A stretch of DNA of 64,000 bases from Apoderus coryli (Eukaryota > Arthropoda > Insecta > Coleoptera > Attelabidae), in contig OU452210.1 in NCBI GenBank assembly GCA_911728435.2, positions 8,494,001 through 8,558,000 of the forward strand, given 5' to 3'. Below are positions 32,658 to 45,535 of the stretch, piece after piece. Under the pieces are notes generated by a model that was not told where the DNA came from, did not search any database, and worked only from the letters and a program-made list of their open reading frames with translations. A program made the translations under genes and the position numbers. Each line of letters begins with the position of its first letter. Position 1 is the stretch's first letter.

Positions 32658-35600
32658 TTAAAAACTACAGCATTTTTGTTTTTCTAAAGCTGCTTGTCTG
32701 TTATTTCCTCTACTGAAAATAGTGAGCAATTGACATCTGACCCTAAAATAAAGTATATGACATTTTAAAAATTAGTTTGTTTTTCTCACACACAATCTAA
32801 TAATTTTATTTAAATTTCTAGCAATTCGTTATTAATAATAGGCCAAAAAAGTGCAAGATTTTTAGAAACAATGCTTCTGGAACTCGCTAACGTTTCATTG
32901 ATTATCCTGTCATCAAAGAGATGACACTAACGTGTCTAGGTCATATTCGCGACATTGTTACGGTTCGGGGTTTGGTCACAAATTATTTGAATGTTTCCTG
33001 ATTTTTTGAAATCGTCCCATTTCATTGGTTTACCTTGTATATTGTAAAATAGAGTAAATCATGTGAAAATCTGTTAAGAAAAGCCGCCTTCCCGGGAGGA
33101 AAAAGTCCAGTTCCAGGTCTGAACATTGATTGGCCTAGGAATAAAACTGCCCCTGGCGTAATTTGTCCGGTAATATGCATCATGAAACACATGACTCGCC
33201 CTAACAGCTCTGGGAGGAACATGGAACCCAATCTGTGGGAGCAGGATAGATGAACGAACGATATTAATAATTTTGTAAAAACTGGTTAGGTCTTACGCTG
33301 CTACGCGCTCCCATCGTCGTCAATCCCATCAGAGCATCATAATGCAACATTTGAATAGAAAATTTATATGAATCTTGTCTGCAGCGCTAAAAGGGGTTTG
33401 TTACCAGGCAGTAGTACTTATTGCTAAGAAAACTCTAAAATTTCCCAAAAATAAATATTGTGCAAACTGGTGCGGAAACAAAAAAATATCTTCCTAACTT
33501 GTATAAAAGACATACGAAACTTACTTTGCTCTAATATTTGTCTGATGTTGTACCTCTCCATCACAATTCCATCTACTAGGACCATCTGTAGCACGAAAGC
33601 AAAATTCTCGTGCACTAAATGTTTCAACAAAAGGCAAGTCTTCAAGTGATTGATTACCATTAGATAACCTTAACAGTAATCTCAAATTATTTATTATCGA
33701 TGTATGTCTAACTAACACTAAATGTACTTTTCCATCACCCAAGTGACTGAATGGTGCAATGCCTTTAGGACTACGGCTACAAGCGCAGCTAATATTTGCT
33801 CCGCTAACCATAAAGAATTTTCCATCCAGTGTTTCCCATTTGAATTTGGACTTTTCTAGTGATTGGGAACTTGATTCGCAAACTTCGCAATTTGCTTGGC
33901 AATATGCTTCATCTACATTTTTATTTTCTGTATATAATGCTATTTCACCTTTATAACCTTTATTTAGTACCAACTTTTTAAAACCTGAAACAGATCCAAT
34001 GATTAATATAACCCAAATATACCATAATATATATAACTAAGTTTGCTTAATCGCCAAAAATATAAATATTTAAATTTATGGTAAATATTTTAATGGCGGT
34101 TTAAATATCATGACATTTTCCATCTTGGCTATAATATGATTAAAATACAAACCTGAATAATCATACCTATGAGGCCCCATCCACCTGTATTGATCACTAT
34201 TATACGCAACATCCCCTAAATAACCATAACTTAATACACTAGCATATAGTCGCAAAAGCCTTGTTTCGTCATATACAGATACTAAATCTAAACCTAGAGA
34301 ATCACCAAATATAATGTGAAGCACAGCAGTTGTTGGATCATTGGTACCATGAATACAGTAAGCAATCGTATCAGTACTTCCGCCTAAAAATTCAAAATCT
34401 ATTATTAGTCCATTCAAAAAGACCATAGGATGGCACATAGATGGCGTCACTAGAATTTTTTCCATATTATTTTTATTTAGTACTAACCTTCAAACGGAAT
34501 GGGAAAAAGTTAATTTCGAGTTTTGATGAAAAAATACAGTGGAAACCAAACAATGGCTTGATAAACATTATCCGAACTCTCCTCCATGGAGAGAAATGGT
34601 AAAGAAGTGGATTGCTGAATTTAAACGTGGTCGTACCAGCACAAATAATACAGTGGACGCCCAAATAAGGCTGTTATTCCAGAAAGTGGAAACAAAACTC
34701 CTTCAGCGCTTATCTGTACAACGTCAGGAGCCACTGATATGTAAAGTACTTTTTATGAGGAACTTCATACCATTGTCTTTATATAAAGACAATACTAATA
34801 TGGACTAAAATCTACTTTTCTATACTCAATCCTCTGAGAGGTGGGTAAAACAAAATAAAAAGCCATCCATTGAGGATGTGCTGAATGGTCATGAGCTCTA
34901 TTTGATCATTCAAAAAGTGAATTTGATTTTTCCGATGTAATACCTCCTCATCCTGTAAGCAGGCAAAACAATAACTACATTGTTTGACTTTGTTCTTTAA
35001 ATTTATACATATATTCGATACCCAGGTTGGATTGCATTATATTGTATATCATATAATGGTTATTCGTCATTTGGACAATGATTCCTAGTGGATTCTCTAG
35101 ATTGTGGGTAAAATACGTTTAAAAATAAAACTCATTACCTGGTATAATCCCGATAGGTGTCTTTGGTTTAGGCAGATTTTCATTGATATCATCTGGATTA
35201 ATTCCTTTCGCACCACATTCCCGCAGAACTAACCCATTAAATATTTCAGATACCGTACCATCACCACCAACACATGCCACTGAATCAAACATATCCAAAT
35301 TGTGATTGATTAAATAATCCCGAATTTGGTCCTTTCTTTGTGAAACATTTACAGTCACTTCAACGCCAGCTAATGTAAACAAATCTTTACCATATTTTTC
35401 ATAAATTTGCATTGCATTGCGTTTACCACCAAATGGATTTACAAACAACAACAGATGTTTAGGACGTTTTTTGAACTCTGCAATTAATATTTCAATTTTT
35501 TTTCTCTGCGAGATTTATGTATTAATTTAGAGGCACAACTTTTGTGAAATATTTAAATAGAAGCCATTGTCTAAATTTAAGAGTTCTGAGCTTTAACTAA

Positions 35601-36611
35601 ATGAAACCAGAACTTGTGCAGGTTAGATATTCCAGGATCTGTTAAGGATGTCTTACAAGGTCTCTGCATCTAAATCCTATTGCGCCTCTTGTACATCATT
35701 CACGAGCGATCGAAACTTTATGCTATCATCCAGCGTAATTTAGTGCCATGGACCTCTAGAATGGATTCCAACTATGTTGCATGTGCAAAAAAGTGCTGCT
35801 ACCGGAAGCATCGACACCTGTCGTTATGTAATAATTTATTGCCATATCGAATATTTAAAGTCAGAATGTGCGTACTTATTTGCGTATCTCTAAAATTATT
35901 CTTGTTCTTAATATTATTCTATTAATAGAATATGTTCGACTATACATCCTATATCAGAAAATATACACACATTGATTATTTATTACTTTTTTTTTAAATA
36001 ACCATAAAAATGCAGTAAACGAACATACCCACCTATTGTTTCAGTAATTATAAGTGGCAATATATTCTTATCACAACGAATTGATAAATAATTTCAATGT
36101 CGTGAATAATTAAAAAAATACAGGTTTATTTTTCATGAAAAGAATGAATGAATTAATATTCCCAGAGTAGTCACTTACTTTGGAGGCTATTTTGAATTGT
36201 TTTGACCCATGAAGACACTTGTAAAGAATCGTTATGCTTCAAAATTAGTTTCTTAACTACCCATTTGTTTTCCTTTTCTTTTTGAGCATAATTTATTGTA
36301 AAATTTTGTGGATCTATTTGGCGTTCTTCGGAAGGATGTGTATTTTTTAAAAAATTCTGTTGAACTGAGAGTACATTTTCTATAGGTACAGAATGTTGTT
36401 CTGTAACAAACAAAACACTTTAGCTATTTTTGGCTTTATTTTTCTCCTACTTTACATGTGCGTACAAAAATAATTACATGTAATTAGCGATCTTACCAGA
36501 TGGAGGTTTCTCATTATCCCATACTAATGTATTTTTATGAAATATGATTTTCAATTTCTTTTTACCATTGGAAAAAGTGCTAAGAAGCACTGTATTATTT
36601 AAATCACACAT
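32658..36611 (-). CDS. Cerk: Ceramide kinase
   Basis: Six coding exons on the minus strand: 36611-36497, 36400-36179, 35477-35139, 34383-34153, 33984-33525, 32742-32658 (stop 32,660-32,658). Total 1,452 nt (483 residues), all phases consistent. The N-terminal part (about 1-110) is PH-like, ending WVKTIQNSLQ. The lipid-kinase catalytic domain starts at KRPKHLLLFVNPFGGKRNA, and the nucleotide-binding loop VGGDGT lies at about 182-187. IGIIPG-GSTDTIAY matches the second substrate/nucleotide block. CQANCEVC (about 330-337) is the CxxxCxxC motif characteristic of ceramide kinases, followed by NISCACSRSPKG and a C-terminal SRWNCDGE block. By family, it phosphorylates ceramide to ceramide-1-phosphate on Golgi and plasma membranes. 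The last exon is only 85 nt but matches in sequence and phase. Confidence 0.93.
32743..33524 (-). other. Cerk last intron with repeat fragments
   Basis: Donor GTAAGT after NIRA(K), acceptor TTTATTTTAG before GGTCAGATG. It contains a possible third copy of the GAAAC-core repeat (GCTAACGTTTCATTGATTAT at about 32,886, minus orientation) and a GC-richer stretch (about 33,080-33,245) that looks transposon-derived but is not identified. Confidence 0.6.
34539..34800 (+). pseudogene. Mariner transposase fragment inside a Cerk intron
   Basis: The reading frame METKQWLDKHYPNSPP, REMVKKWIAEFKRGRTSTNN, matches the DNA-binding N-terminal domain of mariner transposases (xxKQWLDxHYPxSxPS...WxxxFKRGRTS). 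Homology stops after about 45 codons, and no catalytic domain or terminal repeats were found. It lies antisense to Cerk in the intron between 34,384 and 35,138. Confidence 0.8.
34771..34795. repeat. Palindrome CATTGTCTTTAT-family, copy 2
   Basis: CATTGTCTTTATATAAAGACAATAC, an inverted repeat with 11-base arms, directly after the mariner fragment. Related copies are at 10,335-10,358 and 37,548-37,569. Confidence 0.6.
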
Positions 36612-37940
36612 ATCATAAATAATTTACATCACAAAATTAATTATATTTACAGTTAATATTATTTAAATTTACACTAATACATTTCAGTAAGTAGTTGGGT
36701 TTTGTTGTTTTTAATAAATTTTGTTATTATACCAATTTTTCGTCTCATTGAAGGCCATGCTCACTACGCGATGACTACCACAACAGCTATACGAATTAAT
36801 AACAACAATTATCTACAATAGTTTCATTTTTGTCTTGTTTTGCGTCATTGTACTAGAACCGAACAAGAATTCCTTGAGCAGAACCTGTATAATAAAATAA
36901 TTAAAATTATATTAATTTATTTCTATGCCATATGATTGTGACTGATTGTTCGTTGTTCGCTATTTAGTAGGGAAAAGGAATCCCCAATCCCCACATTCAT
37001 TAAACTTATGCAGCACACAATTCATGAATTTGGATTTTGCACTATAAAGATGGGTCCACACTTGTGGGAAGCGTATTTTTATTTTAGAGGCAGCCGATAA
37101 ATGTATTTCTGGATATAAAGCACACACTTTCCAGTCGATAGGTTTGACTGAAAATCCATCCACATATCTCGAGCACATATGATTATATTTGATCTCGAAT
37201 TCGCGCTTTTAGGTCAGTAAGGCGTAGTCAAAATTTGTATTAGAGATCAGTAGTCAGTAAAAAAAACAAGCTAAATCAATATTTTATTAGGCACAATCCT
37301 TAAACAAAGTAGTTATGCAATACAAAATACGTTTTCATGTTTGCCTCAATATGGCAACCAAACCCGAAATATCTCGTGTCTTTTTACGCTAGAGATCAGC
37401 TAATGTGATTTACAGAAACTGGGACGGTAGGTCTGTCACTCACGCATAGATCTTTTAAAACAGCTTGAAACCCAATTTCAAAAATTCTTGTGAGTCATTA
37501 CCGAAATCTTTCCTAATTTCTGGGGGTCAATTCTTGAAAACGAGGGACATTGTCTTTATAAAGACAATGCCAGGGAGTAGAACAATCCAGAGATGTGAGG
37601 CAGCGTTGTGTTAATTCAATAAGCCGTGCGTTGCTTCTCTCGTTCTGTTTCCCAACCTGGTGAAAAGATATCGATATTTTGGATATATCGATGTAGTTAG
37701 ATGTTGATTAGACTGTCATTTTCCATGGCGTTTGTTGTCAATGTCAATATAAATTCTGTCAAAATTTGTTGTTGAGTTGTAGTTGTACTAAATGTAAATT
37801 ATGAGAAACATTTTTATTAAATTTTAATTAAATAATTTAGTTTGTAGTTTGATTTTTACTGTGTCTTAAAGAATAGTAGTAGTATGTAATTACGTTGTTT
37901 TCATTCTATAGTTGAATAATATAACATTTCATTTTAGATA
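36612..37940. other. Bidirectional intergenic region, Cerk / Arfip
   Basis: A 1.3 kb spacer between divergent genes. It contains a 72-codon minus-strand open stretch (36,960-37,178) of unknown origin, probably a transposon remnant, and the repeat at 37,531-37,650. An acceptor-like TTTTAG lies 3 bases before the Arfip ATG, so a 5' UTR intron is possible. Confidence 0.5.
37531..37650 (+). repeat. Dispersed repeat shared with 11.0 kb, carrying a palindrome
   Basis: Same ordered blocks as 10,928-11,030, but interrupted after TTCTTGAAAACGAGGG by a segment including the perfect 22 bp palindrome at 37,548-37,569 (arms CATTGTCTTTA / TAAAGACAATG). Confidence 0.5.
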
Positions 37941-39703
37941 ATGTCTCAATTGAAAAACTCACATAGTACTAGTGAAAAAACTAGCATACATGATATGCTA
38001 AAAGATACACCGGCAAATGATAATAAAAATAATTCAGTACCAGTAAATTCAACTAGTACCGGTAATATTTATTCACGTACTGTACCTCCAGGTTTAACCA
38101 CTTGTACAAGCTCACCTGCCATACTAACTCCATCATCTCCAACTCAAAATGAGGATCCAACTGTTTTAAAGACTTCGTCTCGTATAGAGAATCTTAAAAA
38201 CTGGTCTATTTCTACGTACAAATGCACTAAACAGCTCATGTTTGAGAAATTGGGAAAGACTTCAAGAACTCATGACACAGGTTAGTATAGATTGAATTAT
38301 TATTACTCTGCCATAAGTGGTTTTCCATTTATTTTCTTCTAGAACTCGAGACCCAGATAGATCAGCTAAGGGACACTCAAAAGAAATATATGAATGTTCT
38401 GCGTTTAGCTAGAAACCTCACAAATCACTTTTATCATGTTGTTCAAACACAAGTAAGTTTTTATGCAATTGTTTACAACTTGAAATACGACAAACTCGAA
38501 ACAAGGAACACAGTTTTTGTATTTACGTATTAATATTAATAGACTACCAAAGAAGATTTTTAGATATAATCTGTAAATATTTTATTTTAGCATGCATTGG
38601 GCGAGGCATTCTCAGATTTAGCTCAGAAGTCACCGGAACTCCAAGAGGAGTTTTTATATAATTCAGAAACTCAACGAAATTTAACAAAGAATGGTGAAAC
38701 TTTATTAGGAGCACTAAATTTTTTTATTTCATCTGTTAACACGCTTTGTAATAAAACTATTGAAGATACAATACAGAGTATTAGACAATATGAAGCTGCC
38801 AGAATTGAATATGACGCTTATCGGACCGATTTGGAAGCCCTGTCAACTAGACCAGAAGGCACTATAGGTAAGGATTTAATCTCGGTTAGACATTTTTGTC
38901 AGTATTATTAGAATAACACTTAGACCGTAAGTTTACTGCATTGTTTCTTGTTTTTCACAGTATCTTGGTAGGTATGATCTTATCGAAAGTTCTTCCAATA
39001 TCCTAAGGTTTCTGAAAACATATCCAGTATGTCTTAAGTTAACATTGTGTATTTGGAAACTAAATGTTTATTATCTATATAATGTGACTTTTCCAGCTTT
39101 TCATTTTTTTCTGTGATAATTAGAAATCTGAGCCTAAAACATGTATGTTCTCAAAACTGTCTATAAGCAAAAAATTGTTTGTCCTGATGCTCATTGTATT
39201 AAATTAATTTATACAATTTTCAACCAGAGGTAAACCCAGCTTTACCACAAAACTGGTAATTTTGTTTGAAGCAGGCTTTATGGTATCTATATATTTGTAT
39301 TTAAGTATAATCCAATATTGTACATATATTTTGCAACCCCAATAATGCAGTTTTTTCTGCCAAATATTTCAAAATTCTAGTACAACTAATTTTAGGTTTA
39401 GAAGAAGCACAACAGGGCTATGAACTACACCGGCAACAATTTCTCAAGTTACGTGGTGAAGTAACAATAAAAATGAAGTTCTTAGACGAAAATCGAGTAA
39501 GTTTTTTTCAATCTATATGAGATAACATCCTAGCCTTTAATAATTTTCAGATAAAAGTAATGCATAAACAGTTGCTATTATTCCACAATGCGATTTCTGC
39601 ATATTTTTCTGGAAATCAACAAGCACTTGAAGCAACTTTAAAGCAGTTTAATATTAAAGTAAAAACACCGAACTCTACATTTCCTTCATGGTTAGAACAA
39701 TAA
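37941..39703 (+). CDS. Arfip: Arfaptin (BAR/AH-domain protein of Golgi and secretory granules)
   Basis: Five coding exons, 37941-38280, 38343-38452, 38591-38867, 39396-39496 and 39551-39703, totalling 981 nt (326 residues) with phases 1, 0, 1, 0 and GT-AG borders. The N-terminal about 80 residues are Ser/Thr/Pro-rich and likely disordered. [20 protein letters not shown] (about 80-100) matches the amphipathic helix that binds PI4P membranes. The AH/BAR domain (about 115-320) includes [38 protein letters not shown] and [16 protein letters not shown], and the protein ends with TFPSWLEQ, all characteristic of arfaptins. By family, the crescent-shaped dimer binds Arl1, Arf and Rac1 GTPases at the trans-Golgi. 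The most proximal ATG in frame was chosen; no upstream in-frame exon was found. Confidence 0.96.
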
Positions 39704-39761
39704 ATTTAGATATCAACTTTCACAATTGGACACTAGTTTAGTGTTGTAGCAAAGTTTACTT

Positions 39762-39767
39762 AATAAA
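39762..39767 (+). promoter_or_regulatory. Poly(A) signal, arfaptin
   Basis: AATAAA about 60 bases downstream of the Arfip stop codon. Confidence 0.6.
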
Positions 39768-40004
39768 TATATAAGGTCATCCGCTCTTGATGAAGCCTCC
39801 AAAAACTGCAGTGTAAGTGAGTCGATGTATAATGACCTAGATATGATTTGGCTGAATCTAGTCATTCATAAAGTTTATCAATTATTCGTTTCATGTACAT
39901 TTTCTTGGTCAAGATTCAGTTGTATGATTGAAAATTTGTTTCAGTAGTATTTATATGTCATAACAATGAACTCGTTTCAATTTTAATAAATAATTATAAT
40001 TCTG

Positions 40005-40260
40005 GATAAATCCAGCGTCAAATTTTGTACTAGCTAACCTGACGTTTCGCTGATCATCCTGCCAGCTTCTTCAAAGCAACTTGCGTGAACGCGGTTAAAC
40101 TGAACAATATTGTTCACAGGCAACTGAACGTATAATAATGCACAGACTCTGGCTGCCTGGATTGCTCCTGGTGCATATTTTTCTGGGTGGAGCTCTTATA
40201 TGATTATCTGGCGCAAATCCTCTCTGCTTATACGGTGAGTGCATGACGTGGCCTGTTCTG
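40005..40260 (-). repeat. Dispersed repeat, copy C (GAAAC-core family)
   Basis: Read on the minus strand it contains TTCAGTTTAACCGCGTTCAC, GAAGAAGCTGGCAGGATGAT, CAGCGAAACGTCAGGTTAGC and AATTTGACGCTGGATTTAT, matching copy A near 6.6 kb in the same order. The GAAAC core is reminiscent of hammerhead ribozymes, but the CUGAUGA box is not intact in either copy. Confidence 0.6.
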
Positions 40261-43200
40261 TGCCCTTATTATTTAATTAATCTTATTGAAATTATGTTAC
40301 TAAAACATAATTTTATCACAATAAGTTGAAACTCTCTTATTATATTTTCTCACAATTAGTAAGGGACTAAAATGAGGCAGATATTCTAAACATTCCATGG
40401 AGGCTGGTGTCTTATATATTTATAAGTTAAATTTTGGATTGTTTTTTTTGGTAATATTTATACAGTTTCATGATGTGGTCAAAAGAGTTTTGATATATTT
40501 ATTTATAGCAAGTACTTACATGTTTTTGTACGTTATTATTTTCTAGTCACTAATTTCTAACGAGTAATGTAAGCATATTTTTTTGGTTGTTTAAAACAAA
40601 CCATATTATTAGAAAAATATTTAAAAAGTGTTCTGAGGTTGATGATGATATATTTCTGGTTTTTTTTTGCATTACAATTGCTTCCATGTTTTTAATAATA
40701 TAACAAATTTTCATAAAAATTATTACATTTTTATTTATTGCAAATTAAAATAATTATGTATATGCTCAAATTAACGCGGAATATTATAATTATTGACTTG
40801 TGTGATTTCTTCTTAAATCCTAGTCGGAAGGACCGCTTAATTAATTTGCTTTGAAATTTCAAACACATTTAATTACTTGGTTTAACAAGTTTTTTTTTAT
40901 AGTTTGGACCTGATAATGATGTCATTGTATAATTTTCTCTTTTAGCTACAAATTGTTCGTTTCATCGAAGAAAATGTAATTTTCTTTATAATATATAAAG
41001 GCTGATAATATGTATAATGACTTTATAAATTAAAATGTCCCTAGCTGACCTACTATCAACTAATTTAAAAATGGGTGCTGCTGTGAAGAACTATAACTAC
41101 AACTCCTGGATGAAGCTCATTTTTCTTCCGCTATATAGAGGAGTTTTTGTAGATACCTACCCGTTAATTATTTATAACCTCTGCTTAGAGTTTTATATCT
41201 TGGGATGCAGAGGAATAAAATATTTTTACCATATAGTTTTGAAGAGACTTAATACTAATACATTTCTATTTAGTTCCAACTTCAATCTACTTAATTAACG
41301 GCTTATTTCTTTAGCCTAAGCATAAGTGTTTAGCAGCAGCGAAATTTGAGGGTCCCCATAACTCTCCGGAAATGTAAATTATTCGCTTTAGTTTGTAAAC
41401 AATAATACATTAGTCATTAGTCAAAGATTTTTATATAGTATGGTCGAATATATTGTTTATAATTAATTTAAAAAATAATATTTAAAAGTATTGTTTTAAC
41501 TTTAAATGGAAATTGGTTTTTGCCCATCTCTAATCCTTCCGACAGATTTTAATATTCGCAAATAGTATAATAAAAATTAATTTTACTCATGGACAAAATA
41601 CTTGATCGTAATAATTATAATTGCTTTTTTATTGGATGTCAAACTACGTTCATAGATAAAAGACTGAACAAATAATTTGTTACAATTAGTATACATTTTT
41701 TGAGATAGATTGATTAAGACAGAACATATGTATATTGTTTTAATTCTAGATGTTATTTAAATAACGCAAATTATTGTTTAATATCGGCCGATATATTTAA
41801 CAGATAATAATTTTTTAACTTGTGATTAGTATTGAACAGAAATCTAAATTTCAGAAATGTTGTATTGAATCTAGAATTAAAACAAATTATTTTATCCATG
41901 AGTTTAATATAATAATGTTTCAAATATATACGTAAAGAATCATAAATAATATTAAACAGAAATTATTTGTGTTCGAAAATAATTTAGAAGTAGAAATAAT
42001 TGTGTGGCATTTTAGACAAAAGTATTGAAACATGGGCTTTTATTTTAAATTAACTTCAATTCGTTTCGCTCTCTTGCAATACCTTAGATATACCTAGACA
42101 CACCCACAAACAAATTGATAAATCCAAGTCCAAGATGTCATACATATATATGTATATCTTTCCCCCCATGCATTAATTTAATTGAAGCTCAGTTAACTTA
42201 AACAAAATCAGTAATTTTGTTCGTCATGCCATTATTTCTACTAGAAATGAGATGAATTGCTGGCGCTATTAAAAAAATATATGCTTTTTGTATAGCTTAT
42301 TCATTAAATTATTTATTATAGTCAAAGCCATATTAATTATTATAGTTTTTTTTTATTTCATGACATTGTTGATGTAATGAACAATAACAATTATATATTT
42401 TTTATTAATTGCAAATAAATTAAATTATTTATTCATAGTTGTATAATTTCCCCCCTGACAATACGTCAGGAAATGAAACACTACTTTTCATAAGAACATT
42501 TATTCAATATTGTTTTACATCTGTGTTAATTACATGGTACTAACTACGACATACATGAATTTTACAGATAGTGTTGTATATTAATCATTTTATTGGGTTG
42601 GACAAAAGTTGCGAATATTGCTTATGGAAAAATCAATCCCTACAAATATATATATATTTTGATGTTAACGTTTTAAGATTTTGACACATGCCTAAACTTG
42701 CTAAATTTGCATAACTCAAAAATTTCCCTGAAACAAAACAGCCTCACAAGCGAGGATAAATAAATTTGCGATTCAAAATAAAATGCATGGAAAGAAGCTA
42801 AAGAATACCTATTAGGACGTTTTCAGGTAAAACGCTGAGAGTGGACAGAGTGGAAGAAAATATTTCTAGAAGCCAAAACTCTGTCTGATTTTGTCTGATT
42901 TTATTGTTACTCCATAAGCTATATTCCTTGCTTTTGTCTACCACCACGGTATATTATTATTTGACATGATAAATTACATATTTGATTCTTCATAAACATC
43001 AGTAGGTGTGTTAGTAATTGAACCAAATATTTGGCCCCAACGTTATGGTATTATGTTCTCATTTGGAATCAATTCAGATTTTCGCTCTCTGAATTTTAAA
43101 CGAATCTTTCTGTTGCTTGGAAGCAATGCAGTATTTGGTTATGAACATTTAAACTACTTACTAGCTTTCAATAAAACCCATTTTCAGAAAGAAAATAGTA

Positions 43201-43567
43201 CAAAATGTATGTATGTTGTATGTGCGAAATAAATTAAAATAGGGCAAGGTTAATATGCTTTATGATGAACAACAATAGACATTTATTTAAGAATTTTAAG
43301 TATGAAAACTAATTTGTAGAATACCTATCTTGGACGGGAAATACTAGATACCGATATTGTAATTTTTTACTTAAATTCTATGAAGAATTTAATTTTCATT
43401 CAAATAAAAAAACAAGAAAAATAAAATCATAAAATTGGTCTTAAATTTTAATTAATAAACATATAAGTCACCATTATGTCTTAAAATTAACAATTAGCAT
43501 ACCTATTTCTTATAGTTATCAGCTAAACATTATAAACATTAATATTAAAAAAAATATATATATAGTA

Positions 43568-43768
43568 CGAGGTTCGTTCAAAACATAATTTTAGTTTTAT
43601 TTTTCAATATAATATATAATAACGGGTTTTTCTTGATTTTTGTAAAATGTTTTTCCTTTTTTCAAGTAAATATATATAGATGTATATAAGAATTTAAAAC
43701 TAGGACTATCAATCCAGGTAAATCATTCTCGATGCTTAGATTTTCTAAGGATTAATGAACGATCCTCG
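43568..43768. mobile_element. 201 bp TA-flanked inverted-repeat element (MITE)
   Basis: The left end CGAGGTTCGTTCAAAAC and the right end, inverse CGAGGATCGTTCATTAATCC, are flanked on both sides by TA (43,566-43,567 and 43,769-43,770). No coding capacity. The TACGAGG end resembles that of the element at 55,926. Confidence 0.7.
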
Positions 43769-44317
43769 TACCTTCAGTTTGTTTTTAACATATTTACGTA
43801 ATAATTAAAATTACATTCGATGCTCTGAAATAAACTAAAATCACAGACCTAACTAGTCTAACCTAGAACTAGATTATCGCGTTTGAGCGCCAATAAATTA
43901 TAGATATTTCGGGTAAATCCCATGGTTCAGAAGTTTCACCTTGCCCTTTTCAATTAATAAATATCTGAATCATTTTCATAAATAACTGCTAAACAGAACT
44001 TTGTGATGGGTACGGATGTTTTGACTTTTACATTAATAGATAACAGACTTTTACAAAGATTGGTTAATATAATTTAGGAATACCTGAAATAGTTACAACA
44101 ATAAGGCGTGTAATTATACACATATTTCACAAAAGGCACGTACACTTATAGGTATTTTACTTAGCTACACGAAAAGAATTTAGTATTACTTGTATTTTAT
44201 TTTAGTAACAGTATTTAGAATATTAGTTTGTGTCCAAATAACTGTGCGGAAAATTACATGTGATTTTATCCTTTAAAAAGTAAATTTCTTAATTAATTTG
44301 AGACAACATAAAATCAA

Positions 44318-44547
44318 CTGATGAGGAATATCCTATGCTGAAAACACTTGTTGGTGAAATTGAAAGATAAAAAAGTAAAATTAAACTTATTTAAACAACT
44401 TTGAGTCGGTATAGAACCAATGATACAAGACATCATCTTGTATCATGGGCTCTATACCGACTCAAAGTTGTTTAAACAAGTTAATTTTACTTTTTTATCT
44501 TTCAATTTCACCAACAAGTGTTTTTAGCATAGGATATTCCTCATCAG
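44318..44547. repeat. 230 bp near-perfect inverted repeat (long hairpin)
   Basis: The left arm 44,318-44,429 (starts CTGATGAGGAATATCC) and the right arm 44,437-44,547 (ends GGATATTCCTCATCAG) are about 96% identical when inverted, with a 7-base loop (ACATCAT). I count about four substitutions and one single-base indel. No open reading frame. It is either a very young fold-back element or a hairpin RNA source. Confidence 0.95.
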
Positions 44548-45284
44548 CGATATTTCACGTAATTATGTGTGTTTTTACCAACCAAGAAATAATATTTAAA
44601 CAAATAACCATATCTTAGAAATCGATAGACTTTCAAAGTGTAAACTGAACTACTATAAATAATCACATGTAATCTTGTAAATATATTATTTTATAGTAGT
44701 GTTATATTGGAAATTGAGGCAGTCTTTTGCGTTTTATACATATATAATATATATATCATTATTATTAATTATTTTCTTTTTAATTACTAATAAGTGTATA
44801 GTAAAAATATCATTATAACTTTGTTGCGAAACATTTAGCCACAAAGTAGTACTTGTAGTGTATCTGACACTAATGTCTAAACCACAAAATCGATACTTAA
44901 TTATCATACTCATACAAGGTTGAATAACATTTACTGATACCTTGATTTTGAAAATTGTATTTTTCAAGTACCTATAATATCTTACTTATTTTATAAAATT
45001 CTTAATATTTGTGGTATAAGAAGAACAATTTTCGTTTATGATATTGATCATACTTACCAAGGCAATGTAATCCATGTCTTGATTTATAAAGATACAGCAC
45101 CATAGCAAAAAAACATTATTGAATCTTTGGGCTAAAATGGGTTGATTAGGAATTATTACATTGTATTTCTTCCAAACTATTAGGTACATTGTGGACCAGT
45201 GTGTTACAATCTTATGACGACTTTGTTCTATAGAAAATTTATATGTATGATTCACCAGAGATTAACAGACTTATCGTAAGGGTA

Positions 45285-45535
45285 CGGGGCTCATATTCAG
45301 TAACATTCAAGGTGTTAGAGTATGTATTTTTATGTTAAATTAATTACTTTAATCAAATTGTTATTTTTTTCGCCAGTATCAAATACATTAAAATACAGTT
45401 TTTAATCGCAGTGTTATTTATTAGTTATCTCAAAGAAACAGCAGACGCTCTATACCTAGACCGTCTGCTGTCAGGGTCCCTTCCGAGGCGCTTTCGGAAA
45501 TTTAGCGCGTCTGCTTTTACTGAATATGCGTACGG
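45285..45535. repeat. Segment with nested inverted repeats
   Basis: The outer pair is CATATTCAGTAA (about 45,291) and TTACTGAATATG (about 45,518). Inner perfect hairpins are CAGCAGACG/CGTCTGCTG (about 45,439-45,470) and TTCCGA/TCGGAA (about 45,480). GC content is higher than in the surroundings. It probably represents a small non-autonomous element, family unknown. Confidence 0.45.

Noticed and set aside
44318..44350. Hammerhead-like CTGATGAG...GAAAAC at the base of the long hairpin
   Set aside because: The sequence between the boxes does not form a clean stem II next to GAAA, and the pairing partner is the opposite arm rather than hammerhead helices.
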